Positions 8,371 to 17,925 are shown, counted from the first letter of the stretch. The stretch is 64,000 bases of DNA from IDS-8 sp040902105 (GCA_040902105.1 JBBDXW010000048.1:41775-105774); one strand, 5' to 3'. Numbers and translations are program-made. Notes: a model not told the origin generated them from the letters alone.

Positions 8371-10539
8371 ATGAGTTCACGCCGTCAAACAAATGGGTCG
8401 CGACCGCGAATCGTTCTCCTGATCGTCGGCCTGCTCGTCGCCCTCGTTGGACCGGCATCGGTGCGGGCTCAGACGCAGGAGAGGGCAATGTTGGACGACA
8501 GCGAAGATCAGCAAGGGGTAGTCAGTTACCCGGCCTCCTTCTTCGCGCGCTATCGTCCGAATACCGCCCTGGACATGGTGCGGCAGATCCCGGGCTTCCA
8601 GCTCGACGACGGCAGTGGCGAGCGCGGATTCGGGGCCTCCGCCGGCAATATCCTGATTAACGACCGCCGTCTCAGCGCCAAGCAGGATCTGCCATCATCC
8701 ATACTTGCGCGCATCCCGGCCAGTCACGTAGAGCGTATTGATTTGATCCGGGGCCAGGTACGCAGCATCGACATGCTCGGTCAGACTGTGGTGGCCAATA
8801 TTCTGCTACGCGGCGACGTGCCGGCGGCGGTGCGCTGGGAGGCTTCGCTACTCAAGAACTTCCTCGATTCGTCCCTGGATTTCACTGACCTGGTGATGAA
8901 TGGTTCGCGGTCCGCTCAGTGGCGGAATATCGACTACAACGCCGGACTTACCCTGACCCGCCGCGGCACCGGGGATGAAATAGTTGTAGACGTCCTGGAC
9001 GGCAATGGCAATCTGACCGAAGAACGACTGGATGCGCAAGACGAGACCGCATACAACCCCGGTGGCAATCTCAATCTCTCCACGATGGTCGGTCGCACTC
9101 TCCTGCAGTTCAACGGCCAATTGGTCTGGCAGGATTTCGACATGATGACGGTCTCCGATAGGACACCGGTGAACAATGTCGGCGAACCCCGCCAGGAGAT
9201 CTTCGGCAGCGACAACGACTCCATGGAGATCGAAGTCGGATTCGATGCCGAGCGCAGTCTTGCCGCTGATTTGCTCGGCAAGGGCATCGTACTGTTCTTC
9301 CAAAATGACAGCGATACGATCAACACACAGCGGATCATCGAGGACGTGGCCGGCCAGACCTTGTTGCGGGTGGCTGACTCCAACGTAAAGACTTCGGAAG
9401 CGATCACACGCCTCGAGTTCGACTGGTTGGGTTGGCAAGGTCACACCCTACAGTGGAATATCGAGGGCGCTTTCAATGCGATCGACGGTTCCCTGGTGCT
9501 GACGGACGACACCGGCTCCGGGCCGGTGGGGGTGGACGTGCCCGGTGGAAACACCCGGGTTGAAGAATTGCGCGGGGACATGCTCGTCAAGGACATCTGG
9601 CCGCTTGGCGACTGGGTAGTGGATTACGGCTTGGGAGCGGAATACTCGGAGATCACACAAACCGGAGATTTCGATCGCACGGACAATTTTTTCTTCATCA
9701 AACCGCAGGGGCTGATCACCTGGTCACCGAGCCGGGAGGTGCAGACGCGCCTGCGGGTGGCGCGCGAGGTAGCGCAGCTGAATCTGAATGACTTCGTCAC
9801 CACCACGCAGTTCCAGGATGAAAACCTGTTGCGCGGCGGTCAGGATCTGGAACCGCAGAGTACCTGGGTCGCGGAGCTCACGTACGAGCGGCGTTTTGGC
9901 GAGCTGGGAGTGGTTGCAGTGACGGGGTTCCACCACTGGATCTCGGATGTGCAGGACTTCGTGCCACTGACAGACGACACAGATGCGCCGGGAAACATCG
10001 GCGACGGGCGACGCTGGGGCGTGGTGTTGGAGAGCACAGTGCCGCTGGACATACTGGGCCTGACCGGGGCGCGACTGGACGTGAAGGCGCGCTGGCAGGA
10101 TTCCACGGTGGTCGATCCGGTGACGGGCAGGAATCGAATACTAACGGGAAGGTCCGAGCATCAGGGCCCTCCGAATTTTGCGTTCACCAGCGATAACAAT
10201 TTTGATTTTATGTACGATGTCGCGTTCCGGCAGGATTTCGAGGACGCCCGGGTGGCCTGGGGCTGGGATATTGCCGATCGTGGCGAACGTACCTGGTTCA
10301 AGGTCAATGAACTGAATTTCTACGACGAAGCTGGCATGGAGGCAAATGCTTTCATCGAGACGACAAGGTGGTTCGGGATCAAGATCCGGCTCGAAGGAAG
10401 CAACCTGTCGCATTTCACGGAAACTCGCGATCGCACTCTCTATACGGGCCGGCGCGGTCTGTCCCCGGTGTCACGACGTGAACTCACGGAAACAAGGGAG
10501 GGACGCCGTTTGATCCTGACGGTAAGCGGAACTTTTTAG
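8371..10539 (+). CDS. Diverged TonB-dependent receptor / outer-membrane protein with plug domain
   Basis: 722 aa from ATG 8371. A basic N-terminus and hydrophobic core (IVLLIVGLLVALVGPASVRA) form a signal peptide ending at RAQ. A plug domain follows (ALDMVRQIPGFQLDDG, ILINDRRLSAK, IPASHVERIDLIRG, residues ~55-130), then a beta-barrel with repeated amphipathic strands (for example LRVAREVAQLNLNDFV) ending RRLILTVSGTF with a terminal aromatic residue. No clear TonB box is present between the signal peptide and the plug, and the plug's usual PGPQGTLYG motif is replaced by IRGQVRSID, so it is a distinct subgroup from the other three receptors here. The ribosome site is weak. It is convergent with the GcvT-like gene (gap 39 bp) and may have lost its own upstream region to the IS3 insertion. 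Confidence 0.8.
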   Translation: MSSRRQTNGSRPRIVLLIVGLLVALVGPASVRAQTQERAMLDDSEDQQGVVSYPASFFARYRPNTALDMVRQIPGFQLDDGSGERGFGASAGNILINDRRLSAKQDLPSSILARIPASHVERIDLIRGQVRSIDMLGQTVVANILLRGDVPAAVRWEASLLKNFLDSSLDFTDLVMNGSRSAQWRNIDYNAGLTLTRRGTGDEIVVDVLDGNGNLTEERLDAQDETAYNPGGNLNLSTMVGRTLLQFNGQLVWQDFDMMTVSDRTPVNNVGEPRQEIFGSDNDSMEIEVGFDAERSLAADLLGKGIVLFFQNDSDTINTQRIIEDVAGQTLLRVADSNVKTSEAITRLEFDWLGWQGHTLQWNIEGAFNAIDGSLVLTDDTGSGPVGVDVPGGNTRVEELRGDMLVKDIWPLGDWVVDYGLGAEYSEITQTGDFDRTDNFFFIKPQGLITWSPSREVQTRLRVAREVAQLNLNDFVTTTQFQDENLLRGGQDLEPQSTWVAELTYERRFGELGVVAVTGFHHWISDVQDFVPLTDDTDAPGNIGDGRRWGVVLESTVPLDILGLTGARLDVKARWQDSTVVDPVTGRNRILTGRSEHQGPPNFAFTSDNNFDFMYDVAFRQDFEDARVAWGWDIADRGERTWFKVNELNFYDEAGMEANAFIETTRWFGIKIRLEGSNLSHFTETRDRTLYTGRRGLSPVSRRELTETREGRRLILTVSGTF

Positions 10540-10578
10540 CGCAAGGTCCCGCCAGCCATGACACGACTGCCCCGGCCG

Positions 10579-11685
10579 TCAATCCTCGGTGCGCGTCTTC
10601 TTGTCGGGGTCGTAGAAGGGCAGGGTATGGGTGGTGGCCTTGCAGCTCAGCTTCTCGCCCTTGATTTCCACTTTGACCCCGGGTTTGGCATACGAGGGTT
10701 CGATCTGAGCCATCGCCAGGGATTGGTTCAGCACCGTGGAGTACATCGGCGCGGTCACCTTGCCGATCTGCTTGCCGTCGGTGAACACTCCGGCCCCGAG
10801 TTCGACGGCCTGGTCGCTGTCGGCGACCAGGCCGAAGTTCTTAACCTTTTCTTTACCCTTCTGGGCGAAGCAGGCGGCCTTGCCGCGGAAATCGGCTTCC
10901 TTGTCCTTGGTGACTGCGAAACCCAGGTCCAGCTCCCAGGGGGTGAGCTTCTCGTGCATATCGTAGGGATAAAACAGCAGCGCCGCCTCCACCCGGATCA
11001 TGTCGATGCAGTTGAAGGAGCAGGGGATGACGCCCTCGGACTTGCCTTGTTCCAGGATCGTGTCCCAGATGGGCACGACATTGTCGGCGCTGGCGAAGAT
11101 CTCATAGCCGCGCTCGCCTGAATAGCCGGTGCGCGAGATCATGCAGTGGTGGCCGAACAATGTTGTGGGCATGTGGTGGAAATATTTCAGGCGGCGCAGA
11201 TCGAATGGCGTGTGAGGGTCGAGGAAATCCACTGCCTTCGGACCCTGCAGGGAGATGTCGTGCAGGTTATCGTCGAACTGAACGGAAAGGTCCTTGCCTT
11301 CTGCGGACTTGGCCAGCTGCTCGCGACCAGTGCCACCACCGTGAACCATCATCCAATCGTTTGGCTTGATGTAGAACATGATGCAGTCGTCGGTGATGCC
11401 GCCCTCTTCGTTGAGGATCAGGGCATAGACGGACTTGCCCGGATAGATCCGGGTCAAATCCCGGGTGCAGAGATGATTGAGAACCGCCAGCGCGTCGGGA
11501 CCGGTGATGTGCATCTTCTTCAGCCCTGACACGTCGAACAGGCCGGCCGCCGTGCGCACCGCTCTGTGTTCGGCGTTGACGTCCTGATCGTACCCCCAGG
11601 GTACGTCCATTCCGTTCCAGTCGCCGAGGGGGGACCCCAGGGCCTTGTGTCGCGACGCCAAGGCAGATTGTCTCGGACTCGCCAT
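10579..11685 (-). CDS. Aminomethyltransferase (GcvT/DmdA-like) family protein
   Basis: 368 aa from ATG 11685, preceded by a very strong GGGAGGAAGGG. It has the tetrahydrofolate-binding GcvT fold: GLFDVSGLKKMHITGPDALAVL at the N-terminus, a GGITDDCIMFYI strand, RTGYSGERGYEIF near residue 190, and a C-terminal barrel ending HTLPFYDPDKK. GcvT proteins move a one-carbon unit or methyl group to tetrahydrofolate; DmdA demethylates DMSP with the same fold. It closes the minus-strand NMG/methylamine cluster, 192 bp after mgdD, so a role in handling the C1 unit released by N-methylglutamate dehydrogenase or in demethylating a related N- or S-methyl compound is likely. Which substrate it uses cannot be decided from sequence alone. 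Confidence 0.75.
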   Translation of the reverse strand: MASPRQSALASRHKALGSPLGDWNGMDVPWGYDQDVNAEHRAVRTAAGLFDVSGLKKMHITGPDALAVLNHLCTRDLTRIYPGKSVYALILNEEGGITDDCIMFYIKPNDWMMVHGGGTGREQLAKSAEGKDLSVQFDDNLHDISLQGPKAVDFLDPHTPFDLRRLKYFHHMPTTLFGHHCMISRTGYSGERGYEIFASADNVVPIWDTILEQGKSEGVIPCSFNCIDMIRVEAALLFYPYDMHEKLTPWELDLGFAVTKDKEADFRGKAACFAQKGKEKVKNFGLVADSDQAVELGAGVFTDGKQIGKVTAPMYSTVLNQSLAMAQIEPSYAKPGVKVEIKGEKLSCKATTHTLPFYDPDKKTRTED

Positions 11686-11877
11686 CCCTTCCTCCCATGT
11701 TGTGCGTGATGATTGTCGGCTGCATGGTCGACCGGCGCTGACGCACCGCCCGGGATCCCGACGCAATATCTCAACCTGACAGCCTGTCGAACCTGATCTG
11801 TAACCTTACACTATCGCCCAACGACCTGCGACCGCAAGCGCTGTCGGACGTCATACATTCCCCGTACCTGTTCTGCC

Positions 11878-12594
11878 TCAAGTTCGAGCAATGCTGACTA
11901 TCGCGTCATAGCCAACCGGTTTGCCGTCGAACTCGGTCATGGCATCCTTCAGGGCACGCCACAGGTAATCAGCCGAGGCACTGTCGAAAACAAGATGGTA
12001 GGCGGGCATGTCTCCAAGATTGCTCCGTATGCTGATGGCATTCATACGTGCGATGGACGTCTGGGCAATCATGCCGGAGGGAAGTTTGGCTCTTCTCATG
12101 TCAACGCCGCATAATTTTGCAAACATGACGTCTGCCAATGCTCCGGTAACGAGAAACCATGCAGATAAATCACGCCGGGGAACGTGGTAACAGGATTCGG
12201 GCTCTTCCTCGGCCACGCCGCTGTCAAGCTGCGCGCAAGTACCTGAATTATTGGACAAATCCCCCAACAAGAGTGCTTCCGTGTCGGCGAGCCTCGCTAA
12301 TATGGAACCATCCTCCTGAAGCCATGAGAAGTTGTTGTCATCGCCCACATGCAGGCCCGCCTTTTTCAGCCATTCAAGTGCCCGGCGACCCCTGAAGCCG
12401 GTTCTTGGCAGAGGTGACAGATCGACCAGGCCCAGTTCCCTGGCTCGTGCGGACTCTTCTTCAATGGAGGCTCCATAGCTGGAAGCTATCGCGCATCCGG
12501 ACAACTCAGCAAAGTGGGCACCGTCGGCCAGAAGCGTCCGATAATGAAAGCTGCGGGCTTTGAAATCAGTGGTGTGTACAAAAGTCCCTGGCAT
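11878..12594 (-). CDS. mgdD: N-methylglutamate dehydrogenase subunit D (sarcosine oxidase gamma-like)
   Basis: 238 aa from ATG 12594, five bases after the mgdC stop, with AGGAG inside the end of mgdC, so translation is coupled. It is similar to the gamma subunit of heterotetrameric sarcosine oxidase: an N-terminal GARVRELGLVDLSPLPRTGFRG-type stretch (here beginning ELGLVDLSPLP), a central LLLGDLS segment, and a C-terminal YLWRAL helix. This small GcvT-like subunit helps bind folate and stabilises the complex. Because gmaS and mgsABC lie immediately upstream, the complex is called N-methylglutamate dehydrogenase, which oxidises N-methylglutamate to glutamate plus methylene-tetrahydrofolate or formaldehyde. 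A true sarcosine oxidase gamma subunit is the alternative. Confidence 0.75.
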   Translation of the reverse strand: MPGTFVHTTDFKARSFHYRTLLADGAHFAELSGCAIASSYGASIEEESARARELGLVDLSPLPRTGFRGRRALEWLKKAGLHVGDDNNFSWLQEDGSILARLADTEALLLGDLSNNSGTCAQLDSGVAEEEPESCYHVPRRDLSAWFLVTGALADVMFAKLCGVDMRRAKLPSGMIAQTSIARMNAISIRSNLGDMPAYHLVFDSASADYLWRALKDAMTEFDGKPVGYDAIVSIART

Positions 12595-12598
12595 GCGC

Positions 12599-15547
12599 TT
12601 ACATCTCCTGGCGCTTGTTTTCCGGATCGTAGAAGGGCATAGGGACGACGCTGGCATCAATAATCCGGCCATTGGTCAGTTTTATGCTAATAGTGTCACC
12701 CGGTTCTGTCTCCGATCTGGCATAGGCCATTCCGATGACCTTATCCAGTACCGGAGACCGGGCGACTGACGTCACGTGACCCGTGATGGTATTGCCATGA
12801 AGGACGATGTTCGACTCCTGCGGCGTACCGATCGACATGTCTTTGATTTCAAATCCGACCAGCTTCCGTTTTGAAGGGTGTCTGGCGCGGATCTCAAGCG
12901 AGCGTTTCCCAACAAAAAAAGGCTTGTCGAATTTGACAGCCCAGCCCATGCCGCATTCATCGGGATAGGTCATGGCATCGGTGTCCTGGCTGACAATGAT
13001 ATGGCCTTTCTCCAGTCTCAGGTTTCGCTGCGCTTCGATGCCGACCGGCCTGATATCATGCGACTCGCCCGCCTCCATCAGGCTGTCCCAGAGAGCCTCT
13101 CCCTGTGAGGCAGGGACATGAATTTCATAGCTGAGCTCACCGACAAAACCCACGCGTATGAGATATGCGGATATACCGGCAACAGTTCCGATTCGCGCCT
13201 CATTGGCGCGAAAAGCTTCCGCGGACAAATCAACGTCAGTACAGAGCTTCTCCAGAACCTCACGCGAGACGGGGCCCGCGATATTGACGCCGGCATAGGC
13301 CGCTGTCACGTTGGCTATGTCAACATCAAGACGCCACTGGGCATTCCACAGGAGCATGGCTCGGTAGACGTTATCGACGCCGCCAGTGGTTGCCGTTACA
13401 TAAAAGCTGTCATCGGAGAGACGTACGGCAATGCCGTCATCGGTTATCGTGCCTGCCTCATTTGTCATCAATAAGTAGCGTGCGCGCCCGATCGGCTGTT
13501 TCAGATAAGCGAACGTGTACATACGGTTGAGGAACTCGGCAGCGTCGCTGCCTCGGACCCGGATCTTGCCGAGCGTGGAGACGTCGATCAGTCCTACATT
13601 ATTCCGGATTGCAAGGACTTCATTCTGAATACAGTCTGCCCTGTGCCGGCTCTTACCGTAATAGGCCGGGCGCCACCATAAACCGACGTTCATCATGTTA
13701 GCGTCCGATTCCAGATGCCGGTGATGCATCGCCGTCAACCGTTCAGGCTCAAAAGACCTCCCGGCCAGTACCCCGAGCTTCTCAGCGGCCAGAGGCGGGC
13801 GGGCAGTGGTAACGCCAATCTCAGAAACGCTTCTGCCGGTGGTCAGAGCCACAATTCTGGCCGTGCTCATAGCGGAATGACGACCCTGAGACGGGCCCAT
13901 GCCGACCGTGGAGTAGCGTTTGACCAGTTCGAGTTCTGCATATCCATCCGCACAGGCATTCACGATGTCGGCATAGTGAAGATCTTCATCCAGATCCACG
14001 AATTCTTTGCCCTTGGGATGGGGAAAGATCGGCCACGGATGATTGATCCCGTGTTGTCCTTTTGCAGCCGCCAGTCGGGGTTCGGTGCCGGCATCGAGCG
14101 CCAGATTCGCTGCCGCCTGCCATCCGGCATGCTGCCCACTGCTCCTGACAGCTTCCAGCTCGTAAAAACCATCTGCTGAACCTGCCATCTGAAGATGAGC
14201 TGGCACGCCGGTAATCTCGAAGATAGCATTTGCATCATCGTATTCGAGTCGCCCTTGAGCCTGCAGGGCCAATTGGTAAGCCGGCATATAGCCGATACTC
14301 ATGCACAGAAGGTCGCAGCCAATTTCGCTGCCGTTTTGACCATACTTACCCTGACCGATAATCGGTGCAACGCAGACGCCCTTGATGTGTCTGTCTCCGG
14401 ATACCGGAATCGCTTCACTGACGGTAGAGTTCTTCTCGATCCTGATGCCGATGCCTCTGGCTGCTTTCGTGAATTCATCGTCCCGTATATCAGTCCGCAT
14501 GTCGACGATCGCAGCAACATCTACTCCTGCATCATGCAAGTCGAGCGCGACGCCATAGCCGTGGGTATTGGAAGTAAGAATAACGGCGCGCTTCCCTGGT
14601 TTGACGCCATACAGTTTCAAGAGTCGCTGCACACCGGAACCGAGCATGATACCCGGCAGATCATTGTTCCTGAATACGGCAGGCTGTTCCATGCAACCCG
14701 TGGCCAGGATGACCTCTTTCGCGCGAGTCTTGTAAAGACGATTACCCTTAATGATCGGCAGCCAGTTATCCGCATACCATGCATTACACGTGGCTTCAGT
14801 CATCACTGCAATATTTGAACGGTTTTCGACCTCGCTCAGGAGCTCTTCGCGGATCTCGTCCGCCATTTTTCTGTCCACATCAAAGCGGCAATAATTGAGC
14901 GAGCCTCCGACCATCTTTTCCCGTTCAACTAGTAATACTTCGGCGCCGGCCCGCGCGGCGGCGACAGCAGAGGAAAGACCGGCCGGTCCTGCTCCGATAA
15001 CCGCTACGTCGTAAAAGTTGTAGCATTTATCGTAGTAAACGTGTGGCGTGTTCAGATTGACCTTGCCGAGTCCGGCGTTTCGTCTGACCAGGGGTTCCCA
15101 GACCTTCTGCCAGATGCCCTTTGGGCGGTAAAATGCCTTGTAATAGAATCCGACAGGCATGAAGCGGCCGAACAGACCCATGATGGACTGTCGGTCATTC
15201 TTAAGACTGCCGCTGTAGTTCTGCCCGGATATCTTCAGGCCGGATGAGATTGGGTAACTGTCTGCCTGAACATTCGGCTCGTGCTCAAGCTGTACCAGGG
15301 GATCGGCTTCAAGCCCTGCGAGAGAACGTATCCCCCTGGGACGGTGGTATTTGAATGACCGGGCCAGCAGCCAGACACCGTTAGCCGCCAACGCACTGGC
15401 TATCGAATCGCCTTCTTGGCCCTGGTATTTTCGTCCTTCAAAATAAAACTCGATGATCCTGGCAGGATTGATATACAGACCATTGCGGGATTGCGTGTTG
15501 ATCCCCTGTTTGGTGCCGGAAGAGCTGACACTGCCGGTATCAGTCAC
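12599..15547 (-). CDS. mgdC: N-methylglutamate dehydrogenase subunit C (sarcosine oxidase alpha-like)
   Basis: 982 aa, the usual length of the alpha subunit. It starts with GTG overlapping the mgdB stop (GTGA). Order: N-terminal ferredoxin-like domain (SFKYHRPRGIRSLAG), dinucleotide-binding domain with GAGPAGLSSAVAAARAG and an acidic end of beta-2 (VLLVEREKMVGG), second glycine motif region (ILTSNTHGYGVALDLHDAG), then a C-terminal GcvT-like tetrahydrofolate domain (VGLIDVSTLGKIRVRGSDAA to HVTSVARSPVL). In this family the alpha subunit carries NAD and the folate site that captures the C1 unit. The gene shares its operon with mgdA, B and D. Assignment to the NMG pathway rather than sarcosine oxidation rests on gmaS/mgsABC next door. 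Confidence 0.85.
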   Translation of the reverse strand: MTDTGSVSSSGTKQGINTQSRNGLYINPARIIEFYFEGRKYQGQEGDSIASALAANGVWLLARSFKYHRPRGIRSLAGLEADPLVQLEHEPNVQADSYPISSGLKISGQNYSGSLKNDRQSIMGLFGRFMPVGFYYKAFYRPKGIWQKVWEPLVRRNAGLGKVNLNTPHVYYDKCYNFYDVAVIGAGPAGLSSAVAAARAGAEVLLVEREKMVGGSLNYCRFDVDRKMADEIREELLSEVENRSNIAVMTEATCNAWYADNWLPIIKGNRLYKTRAKEVILATGCMEQPAVFRNNDLPGIMLGSGVQRLLKLYGVKPGKRAVILTSNTHGYGVALDLHDAGVDVAAIVDMRTDIRDDEFTKAARGIGIRIEKNSTVSEAIPVSGDRHIKGVCVAPIIGQGKYGQNGSEIGCDLLCMSIGYMPAYQLALQAQGRLEYDDANAIFEITGVPAHLQMAGSADGFYELEAVRSSGQHAGWQAAANLALDAGTEPRLAAAKGQHGINHPWPIFPHPKGKEFVDLDEDLHYADIVNACADGYAELELVKRYSTVGMGPSQGRHSAMSTARIVALTTGRSVSEIGVTTARPPLAAEKLGVLAGRSFEPERLTAMHHRHLESDANMMNVGLWWRPAYYGKSRHRADCIQNEVLAIRNNVGLIDVSTLGKIRVRGSDAAEFLNRMYTFAYLKQPIGRARYLLMTNEAGTITDDGIAVRLSDDSFYVTATTGGVDNVYRAMLLWNAQWRLDVDIANVTAAYAGVNIAGPVSREVLEKLCTDVDLSAEAFRANEARIGTVAGISAYLIRVGFVGELSYEIHVPASQGEALWDSLMEAGESHDIRPVGIEAQRNLRLEKGHIIVSQDTDAMTYPDECGMGWAVKFDKPFFVGKRSLEIRARHPSKRKLVGFEIKDMSIGTPQESNIVLHGNTITGHVTSVARSPVLDKVIGMAYARSETEPGDTISIKLTNGRIIDASVVPMPFYDPENKRQEM

Positions 15548-15843
15548 TTCTTCTCCTCGGGACCGGCTTCGAAAGATTTACGTTCCCTGTACCGCTCACG
15601 GGCGGGATAGGTGCGGAGAATCTCGTCAGTAACCGTGTTGCGTTCGACAAGGAACCAGTAGGAGGACGGTACGTGGCACCACCATTCGGTCACAATCCCG
15701 TCAGTGTTATTGTGCATCCATACGTAGTCCGCCCAGGCCTGATCGTCAGTGTCAGACGGTTCCGGCATCTGGGTAACTTCTCCGCCTGACACAAATTCCG
15801 ATATGTTGCGCGGACCATTCAGTGGGCAATGCATAATCTTCAT
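15544..15843 (-). CDS. mgdB: N-methylglutamate dehydrogenase subunit B (sarcosine oxidase delta-like)
   Basis: 99 aa, the length expected for the delta subunit. It starts MKIMHCPLNGPRNISEF, the family's N-terminal CPxxGPR block, and later has VTEWWCHVPSSYWFLVERNT, matching the conserved EWWxHxxxxxxWFxVxRxT block. In canonical sarcosine oxidase delta, a zinc ion is held by two Cys near the N-terminus and a His-x3-Cys. Here the second N-terminal Cys is Asn (CPLN) and the His-x3-Cys position is Ser, while an extra Cys precedes the His. Zinc binding is thus likely altered or absent. It lies 18 bp after mgdA and overlaps mgdC by four bases. Confidence 0.8.
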   Translation of the reverse strand: MKIMHCPLNGPRNISEFVSGGEVTQMPEPSDTDDQAWADYVWMHNNTDGIVTEWWCHVPSSYWFLVERNTVTDEILRTYPARERYRERKSFEAGPEEKK

Positions 15844-15861
15844 GCAGAAATCTCGTGCTGT

Positions 15862-17103
15862 TCAGTGACTGGCAGCTGTAGCCCCGGCTTCGTTGGATAA
15901 CTGGTAAGTCTCGAATCTAGCGAGGCCGAACGGCTTGATTTGCTCGGGCATTCTGCCGGTGGCGATAGCTTCAGCCATTCGTTTGCCCGCTACGGGAGTG
16001 GCTTTGAATCCCCAGGTACCCCATCCGGCGTCCAGCCAGTAATTTTGTAAGGGGCTTTCTCCCATGATTGGGCTGTAGTCCGGAGTCATGTCTGTCATGC
16101 CGGCCCATTGCCGAAGCAGCTTTACTTCGCTCATGAACGGAAACAATTCGAGCGTATGTGCAATCAGACCCTCCTTGAGTTCGAGCGTTGAACGTGTGGA
16201 ATAAAGATCATAAGGATCGGATCCTCCGCCAATAACAACTTCGCCACGGGCTGTCTGGGAAATGTAACAGTGCAATGCAGCGGAACTGACGAGTGGGTCA
16301 ACAAAGCGCTTCAGCGGCTGCGTAACCATGGCTTGTAGAGGAAAGGTCCTGATAGGAAGCCTTATGCCGGCCATTCTGGCGACTACACTGCTCATTCCGG
16401 CAACTGCTTGTACTGCATCCTTGCAGTGGACGGTCCCGCGATTGGTGTCAATTGCTGTTACCCGGCCATTGGATTTCTGGATGCCTGTTACTTCGGTTCC
16501 TTGATGGAACTCCACGCCGAGCTGCGAGGCACGCATGGCATATCCCCAGGCAACAGAATCGTGACGGGCAGTGCCACCATCCAGGTGCCACAACCCGCCG
16601 ATAATGGGAAAGCGAGCATATTGGTCAAGGTTGAGGCACGGGACGATTTCCCTTATCTGATCCCGGTCGACCATTTCCGAGCGGACACCGCAGTGCTTAT
16701 TCACCTCAGCGCGCAATCTGAATGTGCGCATGCTTGCATCAGAATGAGCGAGAGTGAGCTGTCCACGCTGTGAATACAGCATGTTATAGCCGAGTTCATT
16801 CGAGAGCTGTTTGTATAGATCAACGGATTCTTTGTAGAAGTTGACCGAGTCGGGGGTTATGTAGTTGGAACGAATGACCGCCGTATTCCGTCCGGTGTTG
16901 CCACCGCCCACATAACCCTTGTCAAGAACCGCAACATTCGTAATGCCCTGATAACGGGCAAGATGGTATGCGATTGATGCACCGTGGCCACCGGCGCCGA
17001 TGACGACTACGTCGTAGGAGTTCTTCAGTTCCTTGTTCGGCGGTATGTCCCTTCGAGCAGGGTACCTTTTGGACAGCCCATATTTGATCAGGCCGAAAGG
17101 CAT
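15862..17103 (-). CDS. mgdA: N-methylglutamate dehydrogenase subunit A (sarcosine oxidase beta-like)
   Basis: 413 aa, normal length for the beta subunit. An FAD-binding DAO-type domain begins at residue ~31 (DVVVIGAGGHGASIAYHLA), followed by NTGRNTAVIRSNY, where sarcosine oxidase beta carries GNTGRN. A GTARHDSVAWGYA segment holds His181, aligned with the histidine that binds FMN covalently in the beta subunit of tetrameric sarcosine oxidase. A C-terminal WGTWGFKATPVAGKRMAE closes the active site. The subunit oxidises the N-methyl group; electrons go through FMN and subunit C. It heads the mgdABCD block, 188 bp downstream of the unrecognised 207-residue gene, so a local promoter is possible in 17104-17291. 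Confidence 0.85.
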   Translation of the reverse strand: MPFGLIKYGLSKRYPARRDIPPNKELKNSYDVVVIGAGGHGASIAYHLARYQGITNVAVLDKGYVGGGNTGRNTAVIRSNYITPDSVNFYKESVDLYKQLSNELGYNMLYSQRGQLTLAHSDASMRTFRLRAEVNKHCGVRSEMVDRDQIREIVPCLNLDQYARFPIIGGLWHLDGGTARHDSVAWGYAMRASQLGVEFHQGTEVTGIQKSNGRVTAIDTNRGTVHCKDAVQAVAGMSSVVARMAGIRLPIRTFPLQAMVTQPLKRFVDPLVSSAALHCYISQTARGEVVIGGGSDPYDLYSTRSTLELKEGLIAHTLELFPFMSEVKLLRQWAGMTDMTPDYSPIMGESPLQNYWLDAGWGTWGFKATPVAGKRMAEAIATGRMPEQIKPFGLARFETYQLSNEAGATAASH

Positions 17104-17291
17104 ACGGAGACTCCTCGGAAAAAAATGCGTTCAGGAACGTCGGTGATTCTTATTGTTCTCGGATCTTCAGAAGGCCTGTATTGGCGGTGTATGTGACTGC
17201 GTCGCACAGGCACTGTCCTCTATGCACGCTTGCTGAGTGAGACCTCTCGAGCCCGGCCACCATGTGCATCGGTGACACGGACAAAACAGGA

Positions 17292-17915
17292 TCAGGATGG
17301 TCCAGGCTCGGCGACTGCCAGTGACCAGTCAGGCTTGAATGCCACCACCTGTACGCCTGGAGGCCTGTCGGGATTAAAGAGTTGATTATGCCAGTAGGTC
17401 GCCTGATACAGATAACTGTCTGTGTCTAGATTGTTGACTTCACACGGCAGCGAAAAATATTGGCGGGTCTGATTGAATTCGAGTGTGCAAGCGCCCTGTC
17501 TTTCGAGAAGTTCAACCAGCGGTTCATCTGGCCCGAACAATGCAGTGAGCTGATCGGTGAATTCTCCCGTGTCCTGGTAATACTCAGCTGCGAGAAATTC
17601 CAATCCACTTTCGTAGCGTTTTTTCGGATCCTGCGTGCGCAAGACCATGTACCTGAACTCCGGCACCGTCGAACAGTGTTCGTGCTTATTGATGAGAAGG
17701 ATAATCTGAACCAAAGACCTCTCGTCAACAACGATGCTCGGACACATGGATTCCGAAGGCTTGCCGGCATTCCTGCGCACGGCATTCTGCCTGGCTCTGC
17801 ATTGCCATCTCAGAAAATGCGCACGTAAAGCCAATGCGGCCGTCTGATGGCGCACGACGTTCTGGCGACTATCGTCAACTACGTTCGATTTGCTGTCCTC
17901 GGTCGCCCGCATCAT
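17292..17915 (-). CDS. Unrecognised 207-residue protein in the methylamine cluster
   Basis: I do not recognise this protein. Two adjacent ATG codons (17915 and 17912) start it 10 bp after the preceding stop; an internal Met (SMCPSI, residue ~57) could be the true start, since the first ~55 residues are basic and low in pattern. The C-terminal ~150 residues look well folded and acidic-amphipathic: FRYMVLRTQDPKKRYESGLE, a helix AAEYYQDTGEFTDQLTALFG, EPLVELLERQGACTLEF, then LDTDSYLYQATYWHNQLFNP. No signal peptide, membrane segment or cofactor motif is visible. Position between mgsC and mgdA in one transcription direction suggests a role in methylamine metabolism, for example assembly or a second N-demethylating activity, but that is inference. 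Confidence 0.6.
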   Translation of the reverse strand: MMRATEDSKSNVVDDSRQNVVRHQTAALALRAHFLRWQCRARQNAVRRNAGKPSESMCPSIVVDERSLVQIILLINKHEHCSTVPEFRYMVLRTQDPKKRYESGLEFLAAEYYQDTGEFTDQLTALFGPDEPLVELLERQGACTLEFNQTRQYFSLPCEVNNLDTDSYLYQATYWHNQLFNPDRPPGVQVVAFKPDWSLAVAEPGPS

Positions 17916-17925
17916 GTGATATTAC

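Noticed and set aside
11878..17103. Sarcosine oxidase operon soxBDAG
   Set aside because: The subunits are sarcosine-oxidase-like, but direct linkage to gmaS and the split glutamate-synthase genes mgsABC makes N-methylglutamate dehydrogenase the better call.
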